20,925 nucleotides of DNA, from the IMG/VR virus record IMGVR_UViG_3300050138_000644, positions 1-20,925 of that record; one strand, given 5' to 3'. The DNA is from a virus. The notes under the pieces are model-generated. The model saw only the letters and a list, made by a program, of their open reading frames with translations, ran no database searches and was not told where the DNA came from. The translations under genes were made by a program, and so were the position numbers. Shown here one piece after another: positions 7,883 through 15,281 of the stretch (position 1 is the first letter of the stretch; the number at the start of each line of letters is the position of its first letter).

Positions 7883-8143
7883 ATGCCCGACGATCTCGAC
7901 TGCGTGGCGTTCATCTCGATCAAGCTGCACGCCAACGGCGGATGCTCGATCTCCGGCAACGTGGGTGACAAGAAGCTCGCGCTGCAACTGATCGAAACGG
8001 CGCGTGACGCCATCCGCAATCAGGTCAAGGAGCGGCCGGAAATCATCATCCCGAACCGCGACGTCGAGGCGCAGCAGGACCCCGCGTTCCCCACCCTCCC
8101 GCGCGGTGACATGCGCCCGGAGGATCGCGGGGACGTGCCGTGA
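7883..8143 (+). CDS. Small phage protein with 'SGNVGDKKLALQL' motif, unknown function
   Basis: An 86-residue protein. The first half has two strands (VAFISIKLHANGGCSISGN) followed by a helix GDKKLALQLIETARDAIRNQ; the second half is extended and carries IIIPNRDVEAQ and PRGDM. I recall this layout from small genes in phage tail regions, where function is not established. It starts four bases after the previous stop, and its TGA overlaps the GTG start of the next gene (8140-8143), so the pair is probably coupled. Confidence 0.75.
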   Translation: MPDDLDCVAFISIKLHANGGCSISGNVGDKKLALQLIETARDAIRNQVKERPEIIIPNRDVEAQQDPAFPTLPRGDMRPEDRGDVP

Positions 8144-8625
8144 GCGATCTCCTCGGTGGTGCTGGGGCCTCGGAGATTTGGATTGAGCGCGACGACAAGC
8201 GTCTTCTTTCGGCCTTCTGGCAGTTCCCTTACCTGGTCAGCGAACTCACGCCGATCCCCGACGCTCCGGTGGGCTCGCATCGCGCCCATTTCTGGCCGGG
8301 GGGCGGAGGGCTGAACGGCGACGCGGGCGACGTCGGCCTGCTCTACGGCGTTTGGTACTGCAACCCGGACCTGACGCGCGGGAGCACGCGGCGCTTCGGC
8401 ATCGTGGGCGTCACGCGCGACGTGTACGGGTCTCCGCTCGGTGGCGTCACGTGCAAGTTCTACCGCACGAGCACCGACGAGATGGTCTTCACCGTGGTCT
8501 CCGACCCTAGCGGCAACTTCCTGGTCACGACGCCCTACTACCCCGACCAGCACTACCTCGTCTTCTACATGGCGGGCTCCCCAGACATCTACGCCACGAC
8601 CGCGAATACGCTGATCGCAGGGTGA
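8140..8625 (+). CDS. Phage protein with carboxypeptidase-regulatory-like/Ig-like domain
   Basis: A 161-residue protein with a GTG start overlapping the previous stop (GTGA). The C-terminal 75 residues follow the pattern of a carboxypeptidase-regulatory-like (transthyretin-fold) domain: FGIVGVTRDVYGSPLGGVTC, then strands, VVSDPSGNFLVTTPYYPDQH, and a final strand pair. Such beta domains occur on phage virions and are thought to bind surfaces or other virion proteins. The N-terminal 85 residues (ASEIWIERDDKRLLSAFWQ, then a Gly-rich stretch) are not recognised. The protein is shorter than multi-domain fibres, so it may be an accessory subunit. Confidence 0.72.
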   Translation: MSDLLGGAGASEIWIERDDKRLLSAFWQFPYLVSELTPIPDAPVGSHRAHFWPGGGGLNGDAGDVGLLYGVWYCNPDLTRGSTRRFGIVGVTRDVYGSPLGGVTCKFYRTSTDEMVFTVVSDPSGNFLVTTPYYPDQHYLVFYMAGSPDIYATTANTLIAG

Positions 8626-8631
8626 AGATCC

Positions 8632-9231
8632 GTGGGTCTCGACGTCCACCTTGGCCCAGGCTCTGGCCTTAGCGAGGAGGCACAGTCTGCGCTGTCGGTG
8701 CCGCTCGGGCCCAGCTCAGGGCTAAGCTCCACGCTCTACGGGCTCGCCGCCCCCGCCGCCTCTGGAGAGGTCTTCACGGGCACCGGAGCGTCCCGCCTGG
8801 GCGCCCTGCGCTCGGCCGGCATCGGCGCGGAAGTCTTCACGGGCACCGGAGCGTCCCGCCTGGGCGCCCTGCGCTCGGCCGGCATCGGCGCGGAAGTCTT
8901 CACGGGCACCGGAGCGTCCCGCCTGGGCGCCCTGCGCTCGGCCGGCATCGGCGCGGAAGTCTTCACGGGCACCGGAGCGTCCCGCCTGGGCGCCCTGCGC
9001 TCGGCCGGCATCGGCGCGGAAGTCTTCACGGGTACGGGAGCCTCGCGTCTCGGGACGCTCCGATCCCTCGGTACGGGCCCCCTCGTAGGCGGCGCACCGC
9101 CTCCGTTCATCCCCCCGTTCTTCCCGCCGGTCTCCTTCCGGCCACCCACGCAACCGATTCGGCTCCTCCCCACCTGGAGGCCGCCCCTCAACCCCATCCA
9201 GGTGACCGTCCCGTGGCGCCCGAAGCGGTGA
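8632..9231 (+). CDS. Tandem-repeat protein with proline-rich tail, unknown function
   Basis: A 199-residue protein with a GTG start six bases after the previous stop. Residues 1-45 are Gly/Ser/Leu-rich. Residues 46-150 are five consecutive 21-residue repeats (consensus EVFTGTGASRLGALRSAGIG plus A), the first four identical at protein level, the fifth diverged. Residues 151-199 are Pro-rich with aromatic and basic residues (PPPFIPPFFPPVSFRPP; ends WRPKR). There is no signal peptide and no known domain. The repeat with periodic GTG and hydrophobic positions could fold as a beta solenoid or collagen-like fibrous rod; this is speculation. The frame is supported by its fit to both flanking genes and by the good ribosome site of the next gene inside its stop. 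Confidence 0.65.
   Translation: MGLDVHLGPGSGLSEEAQSALSVPLGPSSGLSSTLYGLAAPAASGEVFTGTGASRLGALRSAGIGAEVFTGTGASRLGALRSAGIGAEVFTGTGASRLGALRSAGIGAEVFTGTGASRLGALRSAGIGAEVFTGTGASRLGTLRSLGTGPLVGGAPPPFIPPFFPPVSFRPPTQPIRLLPTWRPPLNPIQVTVPWRPKR
8767..9081 (+). repeat. 63-bp tandem repeat, five units
   Basis: Units start at 8767, 8830, 8893, 8956 and 9019. Units 1-4 are identical in nucleotide sequence except that unit 1 begins GAG and units 2-4 begin GAA. Unit 5 keeps the coding pattern but differs at many third positions. Near-perfect identity including silent sites means the array expanded recently, or was copied by recombination or slippage; copy number may vary between isolates and may be miscounted in assembly. 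Confidence 0.97.
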
Positions 9232-9242
9232 GGAGTCCCCCG

Positions 9243-9536
9243 ATGCCCAGCCTCTCCGCCATGATGACGCCGCTCGCCCGCAGTACCGCGCGAACCGCGA
9301 ATCGTCTGCGGACGTGGGCCCCCCTCATCCAACGCGCCACGTATGCCGAGAGCGTCGCCGTCGAGACGCTCGGGGGTCTCTCCGTGCTCGTCACGTGGAC
9401 CGGAGGCTCTCTTCGCGTGCCCATCGACCCGACCGCCGCGCGCGATCCATCCAGGCCCTGCAGCGCGGCGCGCGAGGTCATCGCGGCCGTGCTCGAGGCG
9501 CGCGGGATCTCCGCCGAGACCATCGAGGCTTCCTAG
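9243..9536 (+). CDS. Small phage protein of unknown function
   Basis: A 97-residue protein. I chose the ATG at 9243 over an upstream in-frame GTG at 9213 because GAGGAG (9230-9235) lies seven bases before it and because 9213 would overlap the Pro-rich end of the repeat gene. It starts with a basic helix (MMTPLARSTARTANRLRTW), continues with strands (AVETLGGLSVLVTWTGGSLR) and ends in a helix (REVIAAVLEARGISAETI). I do not recognise the family. Its TAG shares a base with the GTG start of the next gene (TAGTG, 9534-9538). Confidence 0.7.
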   Translation: MPSLSAMMTPLARSTARTANRLRTWAPLIQRATYAESVAVETLGGLSVLVTWTGGSLRVPIDPTAARDPSRPCSAAREVIAAVLEARGISAETIEAS

Positions 9537-9793
9537 TGCCCCCCTGCATCAAGATCCCCCTCCCCGCGCTGCCCGGGCCCATCAGCTTCAGCCTCGCCCC
9601 GCCGCTGCCGAAGCTCGCCATCTCGCTCCCGAACATCTGCTGCATCGGGCCCATCGGCATCTCGATCGACCTCGGAGCGCTCCTGCCGCCCCTGACGATC
9701 ACGGTCGACTTCATGGCGCCCGTCCGGGTGGCCTTCGCGGCCATCGAGGAGCTCATCGCATTGCTCCCGCTCGATTGTCCGTTCAATCCGTGA
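9536..9793 (+). CDS. Short hydrophobic, proline-rich phage protein
   Basis: An 85-residue protein starting with GTG at 9536, overlapping the previous stop. I prefer this start to the in-frame one far upstream (9314), which would read through the previous gene in another frame. The sequence is nearly free of charge for 50 residues and full of Pro/Leu/Ile (PPCIKIPLPALPGPISF), with a CC pair (NICCIGPIG) and the ending LPLDCPFNP. I recall similarly built small proteins among baseplate genes of other proteobacterial phages, without known function. Proline spacing makes a transmembrane helix unlikely; an extended packing peptide in the baseplate is possible. Confidence 0.68.
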   Translation: MPPCIKIPLPALPGPISFSLAPPLPKLAISLPNICCIGPIGISIDLGALLPPLTITVDFMAPVRVAFAAIEELIALLPLDCPFNP

Positions 9794-9800
9794 GGCGCTG

Positions 9801-10280
9801 ATGGGTGCAGGTCAATTCGGGGCTGGGTTCGGGTCCGCGGGAGTGGATCCGGTCTACGTCCCGGTCTCGCCGTCGGTCGTCGTGCCGCCCCGCGCGGTGA
9901 AGTACGATCCGAGCGTCAAGGGATTCCTCCTCACCGACGCCAGCGGCAACGCCATCGACATCCATCCGGTCGATCAGATGGTCGCCGTCCGGTGGACCTG
10001 GGAGCAAGGCGTCAGCGCCTCGTCCCCCTCGGTCGGACAGAAGATCCGAGCCCGGATGGCGCAGGTCGGCCCGAGCAAGTGGCTCGCCATCGCGGTCGAC
10101 GAGTTCAACCAGGCCGTGGCGGATCTGGTCGCCGCCGGGGACGTGAAGGTGCTCGGAGTGACCCAGGCGGTCAACCCGAGCAACAACTCGATCGTCTTCA
10201 TCCCCTCGTACGTGAACCTCCGGGATCCCAAGACGGATCCCAGGTACCCGCTCGCGAACGCCCAAAGCCTCCAGCCGTAG
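9801..10280 (+). CDS. Baseplate wedge protein, gpW/gp25-like (Mu gp46 position)
   Basis: A 159-residue protein directly before the baseplate J gene. Family-type features: an N-terminal GFGSAGVDPV, the stretch KYDPSVKGFLLTD followed by IDIHPVDQMVAVRWTWEQG, the Ser/Pro turn and VGQKIRARM, a helix with DEFNQAVADLVAAGDVKVLG, and a final strand ending VNLRDPKTDP. In Mu-like phages this small protein, together with gp47 and gp48, builds the wedges around the hub. The ATG at 9801 has GAGG five bases upstream, inside the previous stop. Gene order gives strong support. Confidence 0.78.
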   Translation: MGAGQFGAGFGSAGVDPVYVPVSPSVVVPPRAVKYDPSVKGFLLTDASGNAIDIHPVDQMVAVRWTWEQGVSASSPSVGQKIRARMAQVGPSKWLAIAVDEFNQAVADLVAAGDVKVLGVTQAVNPSNNSIVFIPSYVNLRDPKTDPRYPLANAQSLQP

Positions 10281-10289
10281 CGAGCCCTG

Positions 10290-11861
10290 ATGCCCCTTGA
10301 CACCCTGCCGGCCCTTCTCGTAGTCGCCTCACGCGACTCGCTCAAGGCGAAGTGGTTGACATGGGTAAAAGTGCGCAATCCCGCGGCCGATGGGCGACCG
10401 GGTACGCAGGTCGACCAGGACGGATCGGTCTGGGCGGACGCGGGATCGCTCCTCATCTCGAAGGCGGTCATCCTCTCGAACGGCATCAGCCCCTCGACCG
10501 CCGCGGGAAGCCTTCTCGACTCGTGGATGACCCGTCGCGGGACGCGGAGGCAGGGCGCCGTCGGGGCCGGGGGCGCCGTCAGCGTTCAGACCTCAAGCAA
10601 CGGCACGACGCTGAAGGCCGGGGACATCCTCACGCACATCCCGAGCGGCCAGCAGTACCAGGTCCTCACCGGCGGCATCTACACGAACGGTCAGGCGGTC
10701 CCCGTCGTCGGACTCTCGACCGGACCGCAGACCGACCAGCCCGCGGGCACGGTCCTCACCTGGCTCTCCCCCCGCCAGGGCGTCACGAGCTCGAACGCAG
10801 TCGTCGTCGCCCAGGCCAACGGGTCCGGCCTCGACGGGGGCACCGGACCCGAGACCGACGACGCAGGACAGGCGCGACTGCAGCTCCTGGCGAACAATCC
10901 CGCGGCGTCCGGCAACGACGGCGAGCTGCAGCAGTTTCTCTCGCAGCTGAACGACATCGCGGTCGAGCAGGGCTTCACTTACCCGGGGATCATGGGGCCC
11001 GGCACGACCGGGATCACCTTCACGTTGCGGCCCGGCGTTCCAGGGGCGAGCCGCATCCCGACCCCGACGCAGCTCGCCCTCGCGCTCTCCGAGCTCGCCG
11101 GGTCCTTCCCGGGCGACGACGGCATCTACATGTGCGCGATCGTCGCGAACCCCGTCACCGTCGTCCTCAAGGTGACCTGGGCGCAGGCCGCGTACGCCTG
11201 GGCTGACGCGACGACGTTCCCGCTCTACCACCCGAGCCCGAATCTCGTGTCGGCCGCGGCCAACGCGGGCGGCGTTCTCTCGCCCACGGCCTTCCGCGTC
11301 ACCTCGACCTCCATGTCGGAGGTGCCCCAGGTGGGGCAGAGCATCGCCTTCTTCGATCTCGCGAACCTCGTCTTTCGACGGAAGAAGATCCTGACGGTCA
11401 CGGTCATCTCGGCCACGGCCTGCGATCTGACCGTCGACCTCGCGAGCGGCGTCTCGGACGGGAGCTACACGCCCATCTCGGGGCAGCCGTGCTGCCCGTG
11501 GAGTGACAGCCTCAACTCGGTCGTCACGCCGCTCGTCACGTACTTCTCGAAGCTCGGGCCAGGCGAGCAGGTCGCGAGCTTCTTCGACCCAGGCCTCCGC
11601 CAGCGTCGCAGTCCCACGAGCCCGCAGGTGTGGCCCAACCAGATCACCAACCGCCTCCTCGGTGGCGCTCCGGTGCCCGTGCCGGCCGCCGGCCCCCAGC
11701 AGAACCAGCCCCCCGTGCCGACGCTCTTCTCGACCGCGACCCTCTACGACGTCGAGCTCATCGAGCCGGCGACGCTGCCCTACGCGACGCCTACGGGAAC
11801 GCCGGGAGTCAGCAGCTACTTGAACACGATCGGGCCAGCGCTCGTCGTCTTCCCGGAGTGA
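10290..11861 (+). CDS. Baseplate J-like wedge protein (Mu gp47 type)
   Basis: A 523-residue protein, longer than Mu gp47 (about 360-380 residues). The N-terminal 200 residues contain the region preceding the usual turn (ISPSTAAGSLLDSWMTRRGT; a beta domain with LKAGDILTHIPSG). Near residue 190-235 there is the family-like Gly/Asp stretch leading to ELQQFLSQLNDIAVEQGFTY, then PGIMGPGTTGITFTLRPG, corresponding to the 'YP...GTV' core of baseplate J. The C-terminal 200 residues hold a beta insertion with a CCPW motif and a Pro/Gln-rich linker before the end. Its role is to connect wedges to the hub and pass on the contraction signal. The start has only a weak ribosome site. Confidence 0.8.
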   Translation: MPLDTLPALLVVASRDSLKAKWLTWVKVRNPAADGRPGTQVDQDGSVWADAGSLLISKAVILSNGISPSTAAGSLLDSWMTRRGTRRQGAVGAGGAVSVQTSSNGTTLKAGDILTHIPSGQQYQVLTGGIYTNGQAVPVVGLSTGPQTDQPAGTVLTWLSPRQGVTSSNAVVVAQANGSGLDGGTGPETDDAGQARLQLLANNPAASGNDGELQQFLSQLNDIAVEQGFTYPGIMGPGTTGITFTLRPGVPGASRIPTPTQLALALSELAGSFPGDDGIYMCAIVANPVTVVLKVTWAQAAYAWADATTFPLYHPSPNLVSAAANAGGVLSPTAFRVTSTSMSEVPQVGQSIAFFDLANLVFRRKKILTVTVISATACDLTVDLASGVSDGSYTPISGQPCCPWSDSLNSVVTPLVTYFSKLGPGEQVASFFDPGLRQRRSPTSPQVWPNQITNRLLGGAPVPVPAAGPQQNQPPVPTLFSTATLYDVELIEPATLPYATPTGTPGVSSYLNTIGPALVVFPE

Positions 11862-11865
11862 CAAG

Positions 11866-12393
11866 ATGCCTGGATCGAGCTCCGCACCCAACCGGTCGAC
11901 GCTGGACGGCAACCCCCAGCTCGGCATCACGCAGGGGTATCGTCCGACGCTCGCCGACGGCGGAGCGATCCTCGTCGACGACACGGAGAACCCGCCCGAT
12001 CCGGAGACGATGCCGGTCTCCTTCGCCTGGAACTATTTCTCCGCCATGCTGGCGAGCGTCGGGCGCATGATCGCCGTCGCCAACTTCGGGCTCACCGCCG
12101 GCGTGAGCCCGGTCTTCCCATTCTGGCAAACAGGCGCCAACCTCATCGAGAACAACCCATTCAGCGTGTACTCGCGAGTCGGCGCGGGGCACTACCAGAT
12201 CCAGTGGGTCTCGGGGACCTTTCCGCTCATCGGGGCGCCCAAGGGCTACCTGAACTGCACGGGCGGCGCCCACTCGTACTGCATCACGTGCCAGTACATG
12301 GCGGCGCCGCCGGCGGGGAAAGCGGCGGTCGAGGTGTGGACAACGACCGACGGTGCCCTCGCGGACCTGCCGTTTCAGATCGACCTCTACTGA
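11866..12393 (+). CDS. Unrecognised protein between gp47-like and gp48-like wedge genes
   Basis: A 175-residue protein starting four bases after the baseplate J stop. The N-terminal 45 residues are extended and polar (GITQGYRPTLADGGAILVDD). The middle has a helix (FAWNYFSAMLASVGRMIAVA) and the C-terminal 100 residues are beta-rich with strands such as YSRVGAGHYQIQWVSGTFPL and three cysteines in NCTGGAHSYCITC, which could form a bridge. The end resembles a compact receptor-type beta domain, but I recognise no family. Position within the wedge operon suggests a baseplate component or tip protein. Confidence 0.75.
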   Translation: MPGSSSAPNRSTLDGNPQLGITQGYRPTLADGGAILVDDTENPPDPETMPVSFAWNYFSAMLASVGRMIAVANFGLTAGVSPVFPFWQTGANLIENNPFSVYSRVGAGHYQIQWVSGTFPLIGAPKGYLNCTGGAHSYCITCQYMAAPPAGKAAVEVWTTTDGALADLPFQIDLY

Positions 12394-12397
12394 TCCC

Positions 12398-13618
12398 GTG
12401 CCGAAGTTCTCCTGCTTCACGCCGCTCGGCCAGCTCGCGATGTCGAGCAAGCCATCCAAGGTGCAACAGTGGTACGCGCTCCTGCCCACCCTCTGGGGTC
12501 GAGGCATCGACTTCACGGTAGTCGGCTCCTACGACGAATCTCGCTTGTACGCCGCGTCGCGGATGATGGCCCTCGCGGAGATCGAGCTCGAGCACGCCTA
12601 CAACCAGTGCGACCCGCTGAAGATCTACGACCTCCTGCCACTGGCGGAGCTCGACTACCTGCTCACACCGGGGCCGAAGGACACGGTCGGGACGAGGCAG
12701 GCGGCGCTCGCGGCGGCCGAGCTCCTGCCCCTCGGGGCGGGCGCGAGCAACGTCGTCAACGCCCTGAAGACGCTGCTGGGCGCGTCGTTTCTCGCCTACG
12801 TCCCCAACCCCGCCGGGACGCCGACGGTGTACCCATCGAATCCAGCGACGGGCGGAGGCAACTGGCCGGACGTGCGGAGGCCCGCGAAGTTCCTGCAGCT
12901 CGTCGATCCGGTCGCGACGCTCGGGACCTTCTGGTGCGCCTACCAGGCCATCGACACGAGCGCGCTCCTCAACGTCTCGACGTGGAGCGCGGCGACGAGC
13001 TACTCGGCTTCGACCGCCACGTCGCCTGCCCAGCGGGTCCTTCCGACCACAATCAACGCGAACGGCTACTACTTCACCTGTACGACGGGGGGAGTGACGG
13101 GGGCGACCGAGCCCGCATGGGTGGCCGAGGTCGGGGCCAGCGTGGTGGACGGTGGGGTCACGTGGATTTGTGCATCGCCTATTGCGCCGGCGCTCGTCGT
13201 CGGGGACAAGGTCTGCGTCGACGCGGGCAACACGTCACAGCAGGAGGTCGTCACCGTCACGGTCGTGGCCAACGTGGCTCCGATGGGCGGGAACGCGACG
13301 CCAGGGTACCTCTACTTTCATGCCGCGTTTACCAAGAGCCATGACGTGGGGGCGACCGTGACGACGGGGCAGCAACCGTACTGGTGGAGCACTCAGCGCT
13401 TGAACCTCGTCGTGCTCGCAGCCGCTCCCTCGGTGGATCGGCCGACACGAGCGCGGGTGGACACGGTCATGGCGAAGATCCTCCGGGTGGTCTCGCAGTG
13501 GGCGATCGTGCAGCCGGCGTCGACCACGGCGAACGGCGGGACCGTGGGACCACTGACCGTCGGGAGCCCCATGGGGACGACGACGATCGGGGCGACGACG
13601 TACACCAACTCCAACTGA
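12398..13618 (+). CDS. Baseplate wedge protein, Mu gp48-like, carrying an inserted module
   Basis: A 406-residue protein, about twice the length of Mu gp48. I chose the GTG at 12398 (M/V-PKFSCFTPLG), five bases after the previous stop, over an ATG at 12353 inside the previous gene. Residues 1-130 hold the family-like start: LLPTLWGRGIDF, a long helix with AEIELEHAYNQCDPLKIYDL, the loop LLTPGPKDT, and helix ALAAAELLPLG. After NALKTLLGASFLAYVPNP come beta strands. Residues 196-260 are an inserted module also found in the tip proteins downstream. The C-terminus (MAKILRVVSQWAIVQ, then VGPLTVGSPMGTTTIG) resembles the family's end. Gp48-type proteins attach fibres to the wedge. Confidence 0.72.
   Translation: MPKFSCFTPLGQLAMSSKPSKVQQWYALLPTLWGRGIDFTVVGSYDESRLYAASRMMALAEIELEHAYNQCDPLKIYDLLPLAELDYLLTPGPKDTVGTRQAALAAAELLPLGAGASNVVNALKTLLGASFLAYVPNPAGTPTVYPSNPATGGGNWPDVRRPAKFLQLVDPVATLGTFWCAYQAIDTSALLNVSTWSAATSYSASTATSPAQRVLPTTINANGYYFTCTTGGVTGATEPAWVAEVGASVVDGGVTWICASPIAPALVVGDKVCVDAGNTSQQEVVTVTVVANVAPMGGNATPGYLYFHAAFTKSHDVGATVTTGQQPYWWSTQRLNLVVLAAAPSVDRPTRARVDTVMAKILRVVSQWAIVQPASTTANGGTVGPLTVGSPMGTTTIGATTYTNSN
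12983..13177 (+). repeat. Copy A of a shared ~60-residue protein module (in gp48-like protein)
   Basis: Residues 196-260 follow a pattern W-x(4)-Y ... NGYYF ... GGVTGATEPAW ... VG.SVVDGGVTWICAS. The same pattern occurs at 13764-13940, 14934-15131 and 16733-16918. Similarity is at protein level, not nucleotide level, so copies are old. It probably folds as a small beta domain; carbohydrate binding is a guess. Confidence 0.75.
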
Positions 13619-13628
13619 GGACGGGAAA

Positions 13629-15272
13629 TTGAGTCACAACGCCCTCGTCCGAAACCCCGTCACCCTCTGGACGAACGGCTCGACCATCCTCAGCGCCGAG
13701 CTCACGACCCTCGACGCGAACCTCACGTCCTGCGTCAGCGCGGGCGATCTGGGGGCGACGGTCTGGATCGCGTCGAAGGTCTTCGCCCTCGGCGCCCTGG
13801 TTGTCCCGCTGGCGAACAACGGCTACGTCTACGTCGCCTCGGCCATCACGACGGGCGTCAGCAATAGCTCGGCGCCGGTGTGGCCACTCGCCATCGAGGG
13901 GAGCGTCGTCGACTCCGGGGTGACCTGGACGTGCACGTCGACCGTGGCTGGCCTTCCGACCACAAGCGGCGGTGGATGCTGGGCGCCGGCGGGCCTCATC
14001 ACGATCTCCGGCGCCGGCCTCCGCTGCGACGGCCCCCTCCTCATCACGCGCGGAGGGGTCCTCAACTGCGCCCAGGGGTACATCCAGCTCGACGCGCCGT
14101 CGTCCCAGAAGCTCGGGCCCACGCACTCCGGGAGGACCCGCAAGATCGTCCAGGCGTTCGCGGAGGGGGCGACCGTGCCCCGCGCGATGTGGCGACCCCG
14201 TCGAGACACGGGCGGCATGCAGTCGCTGTCTCCGATGTACCAGCTCTGGAACGCAGCGAACCCCGCGCCTGCCGTCCTGGGCTTGCCCATCCGAGGATAT
14301 CAGGGAGCGACGCTCTCGAGCGTGACGGTGGGGTTTCGGGTCGCGACGCCGCATACGACGCTCCCGACGAAGATGCCGGCCTTCCGGATGCTCCGCGTCG
14401 GCTCGGACGGGACCTCCGTCGCAATGACGTCGATCGCCGCAGGCGCGGACGCCCTGGGGTTCGTCTACGTGACGAAGCCCGCCTCCACGGATGCCTGGTA
14501 CAACAACGGACTCGGGCAGTCCTTCACGTTCACGTGCGACATCAGTAACGTGATTGACCGGACTCAATACACCTACCTGCTCGAGGTGCAAGAGGAGCAA
14601 GGGCTGACGGGGTACCCGTGGGTCACGCAGATCATGCAGCCGGTGCTGGCGCTGGCCTATGGGATCGGAACGCTCACCGGGCTGACGGCCTTCGATGGCA
14701 TTACGCCGGTGGACGGGTCGCGGATCCTCGCTCTGGACGGTTCGGAGAACGGCATCTACATCGCTCACTCTGGAGCGTGGACGAAGGCGAACGATCTCTC
14801 GCAGGCGTCGCAGTTCTACCAGGGGTTCATCGTAGGAGTGCAGCAAGGTCTCTTCTACGGGGGGACCTACTGGCAGCCGTCGACGAACACCGCGACGTGG
14901 CAGTCAGGAACGACGCCTCCGGGGACAGCGGTGTGGTCGGCGGTGACTGGGTACTTGGCCAACGACGTGGCTGTGCCATCGTCCGCGCGCTTCAACGGGT
15001 ACTGGTTTCAGGTCGCGTCGATTCTTGGCTCAGGGACCTCTGGAGGCACCGAGCCGTCGTGGCCGAGTACCGTGGGCGCGACTGTGATCGACAATCCGGG
15101 CGCCAACCAGGTGGTCTGGAAATGCACGGGCCCTACGTCGACGCCGCTCACCTTCTACACGCGGCCCAACGGGGACACGGCTCAAGCCGGCGCGGCGCTT
15201 CTCGCGGCGGGCAACGTCTTTCACGCCGCGGCCCTCACGTATACGAACATCCAGACGCTGGCGTTTCAGTAG
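13629..15272 (+). CDS. Tail-tip/fibre protein, paralogue 1, with two shared modules
   Basis: A 547-residue protein. The start is TTG at 13629, supported by GAGGACGG at 13617-13624, just inside the previous stop. Domain order: N-terminal attachment region (1-45), shared module copy B (46-104), a motif GGCWAPAGLITISGAG (about 115-130), a beta-rich domain (about 180-330) with YQGATLSSVTVGFRV and NVIDRTQYTYLLEV, a central stretch with YIAHSGAWTKANDLSQASQF resembling a surface-facing binding domain, module copy C (436-501), and a final beta strand set. The two genes after it share the GGxW and beta-domain patterns, so the three are paralogues. Position after gp48 is where tail fibre genes lie. Receptor binding is inferred. 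Confidence 0.72.
   Translation: MSHNALVRNPVTLWTNGSTILSAELTTLDANLTSCVSAGDLGATVWIASKVFALGALVVPLANNGYVYVASAITTGVSNSSAPVWPLAIEGSVVDSGVTWTCTSTVAGLPTTSGGGCWAPAGLITISGAGLRCDGPLLITRGGVLNCAQGYIQLDAPSSQKLGPTHSGRTRKIVQAFAEGATVPRAMWRPRRDTGGMQSLSPMYQLWNAANPAPAVLGLPIRGYQGATLSSVTVGFRVATPHTTLPTKMPAFRMLRVGSDGTSVAMTSIAAGADALGFVYVTKPASTDAWYNNGLGQSFTFTCDISNVIDRTQYTYLLEVQEEQGLTGYPWVTQIMQPVLALAYGIGTLTGLTAFDGITPVDGSRILALDGSENGIYIAHSGAWTKANDLSQASQFYQGFIVGVQQGLFYGGTYWQPSTNTATWQSGTTPPGTAVWSAVTGYLANDVAVPSSARFNGYWFQVASILGSGTSGGTEPSWPSTVGATVIDNPGANQVVWKCTGPTSTPLTFYTRPNGDTAQAGAALLAAGNVFHAAALTYTNIQTLAFQ
13764..13940 (+). repeat. Copy B of the shared protein module
   Basis: Residues 46-104 of the 13629-15272 product: starts at W46, contains NNGYVYVASAITTG, SSAPVWPLAIEGSVVD and ends SGVTWTCTS. 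It is the shortest copy and lies N-terminal to the main beta domain. Confidence 0.75.
14934..15131 (+). repeat. Copy C of the shared protein module
   Basis: Residues 436-501 of the 13629-15272 product: starts VWSAVTGYLANDVAVP, contains FNGYWFQV, SGGTEPSWPSTVGATVID and ends VVWKCTG, with a short insertion (NPGANQ) before the last strand. It lies C-terminal to the main beta domain. Confidence 0.78.
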
Positions 15273-15281
15273 GGGCGGGCG

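Noticed and set aside
8767-9081. Regularly repeated DNA considered as a CRISPR array
   Set aside because: The units are directly adjacent with no unique spacers, keep the reading frame, and are 63 bases long; it is a coding tandem repeat.
8736-9332. Reverse-strand open frames through the 63-bp repeats (an Ala/Arg/Gln/Gly-rich repeat protein)
   Set aside because: A repeat of a multiple of three is open in several frames by nature. The + strand frame fits the operon, has good neighbours and a Pro-rich end; the reverse frames have no supporting context.
10356-10361. A TTGACA hexamer resembling a -35 promoter element
   Set aside because: It lies inside the baseplate J coding region and no -10-like hexamer follows at 16-18 bases.
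13467-14846. A 459-codon reverse-strand frame across the first tip protein gene
   Set aside because: Same GC-driven antisense effect; no domain or plausible start, and the + strand gene has duplicated modules that confirm its frame.
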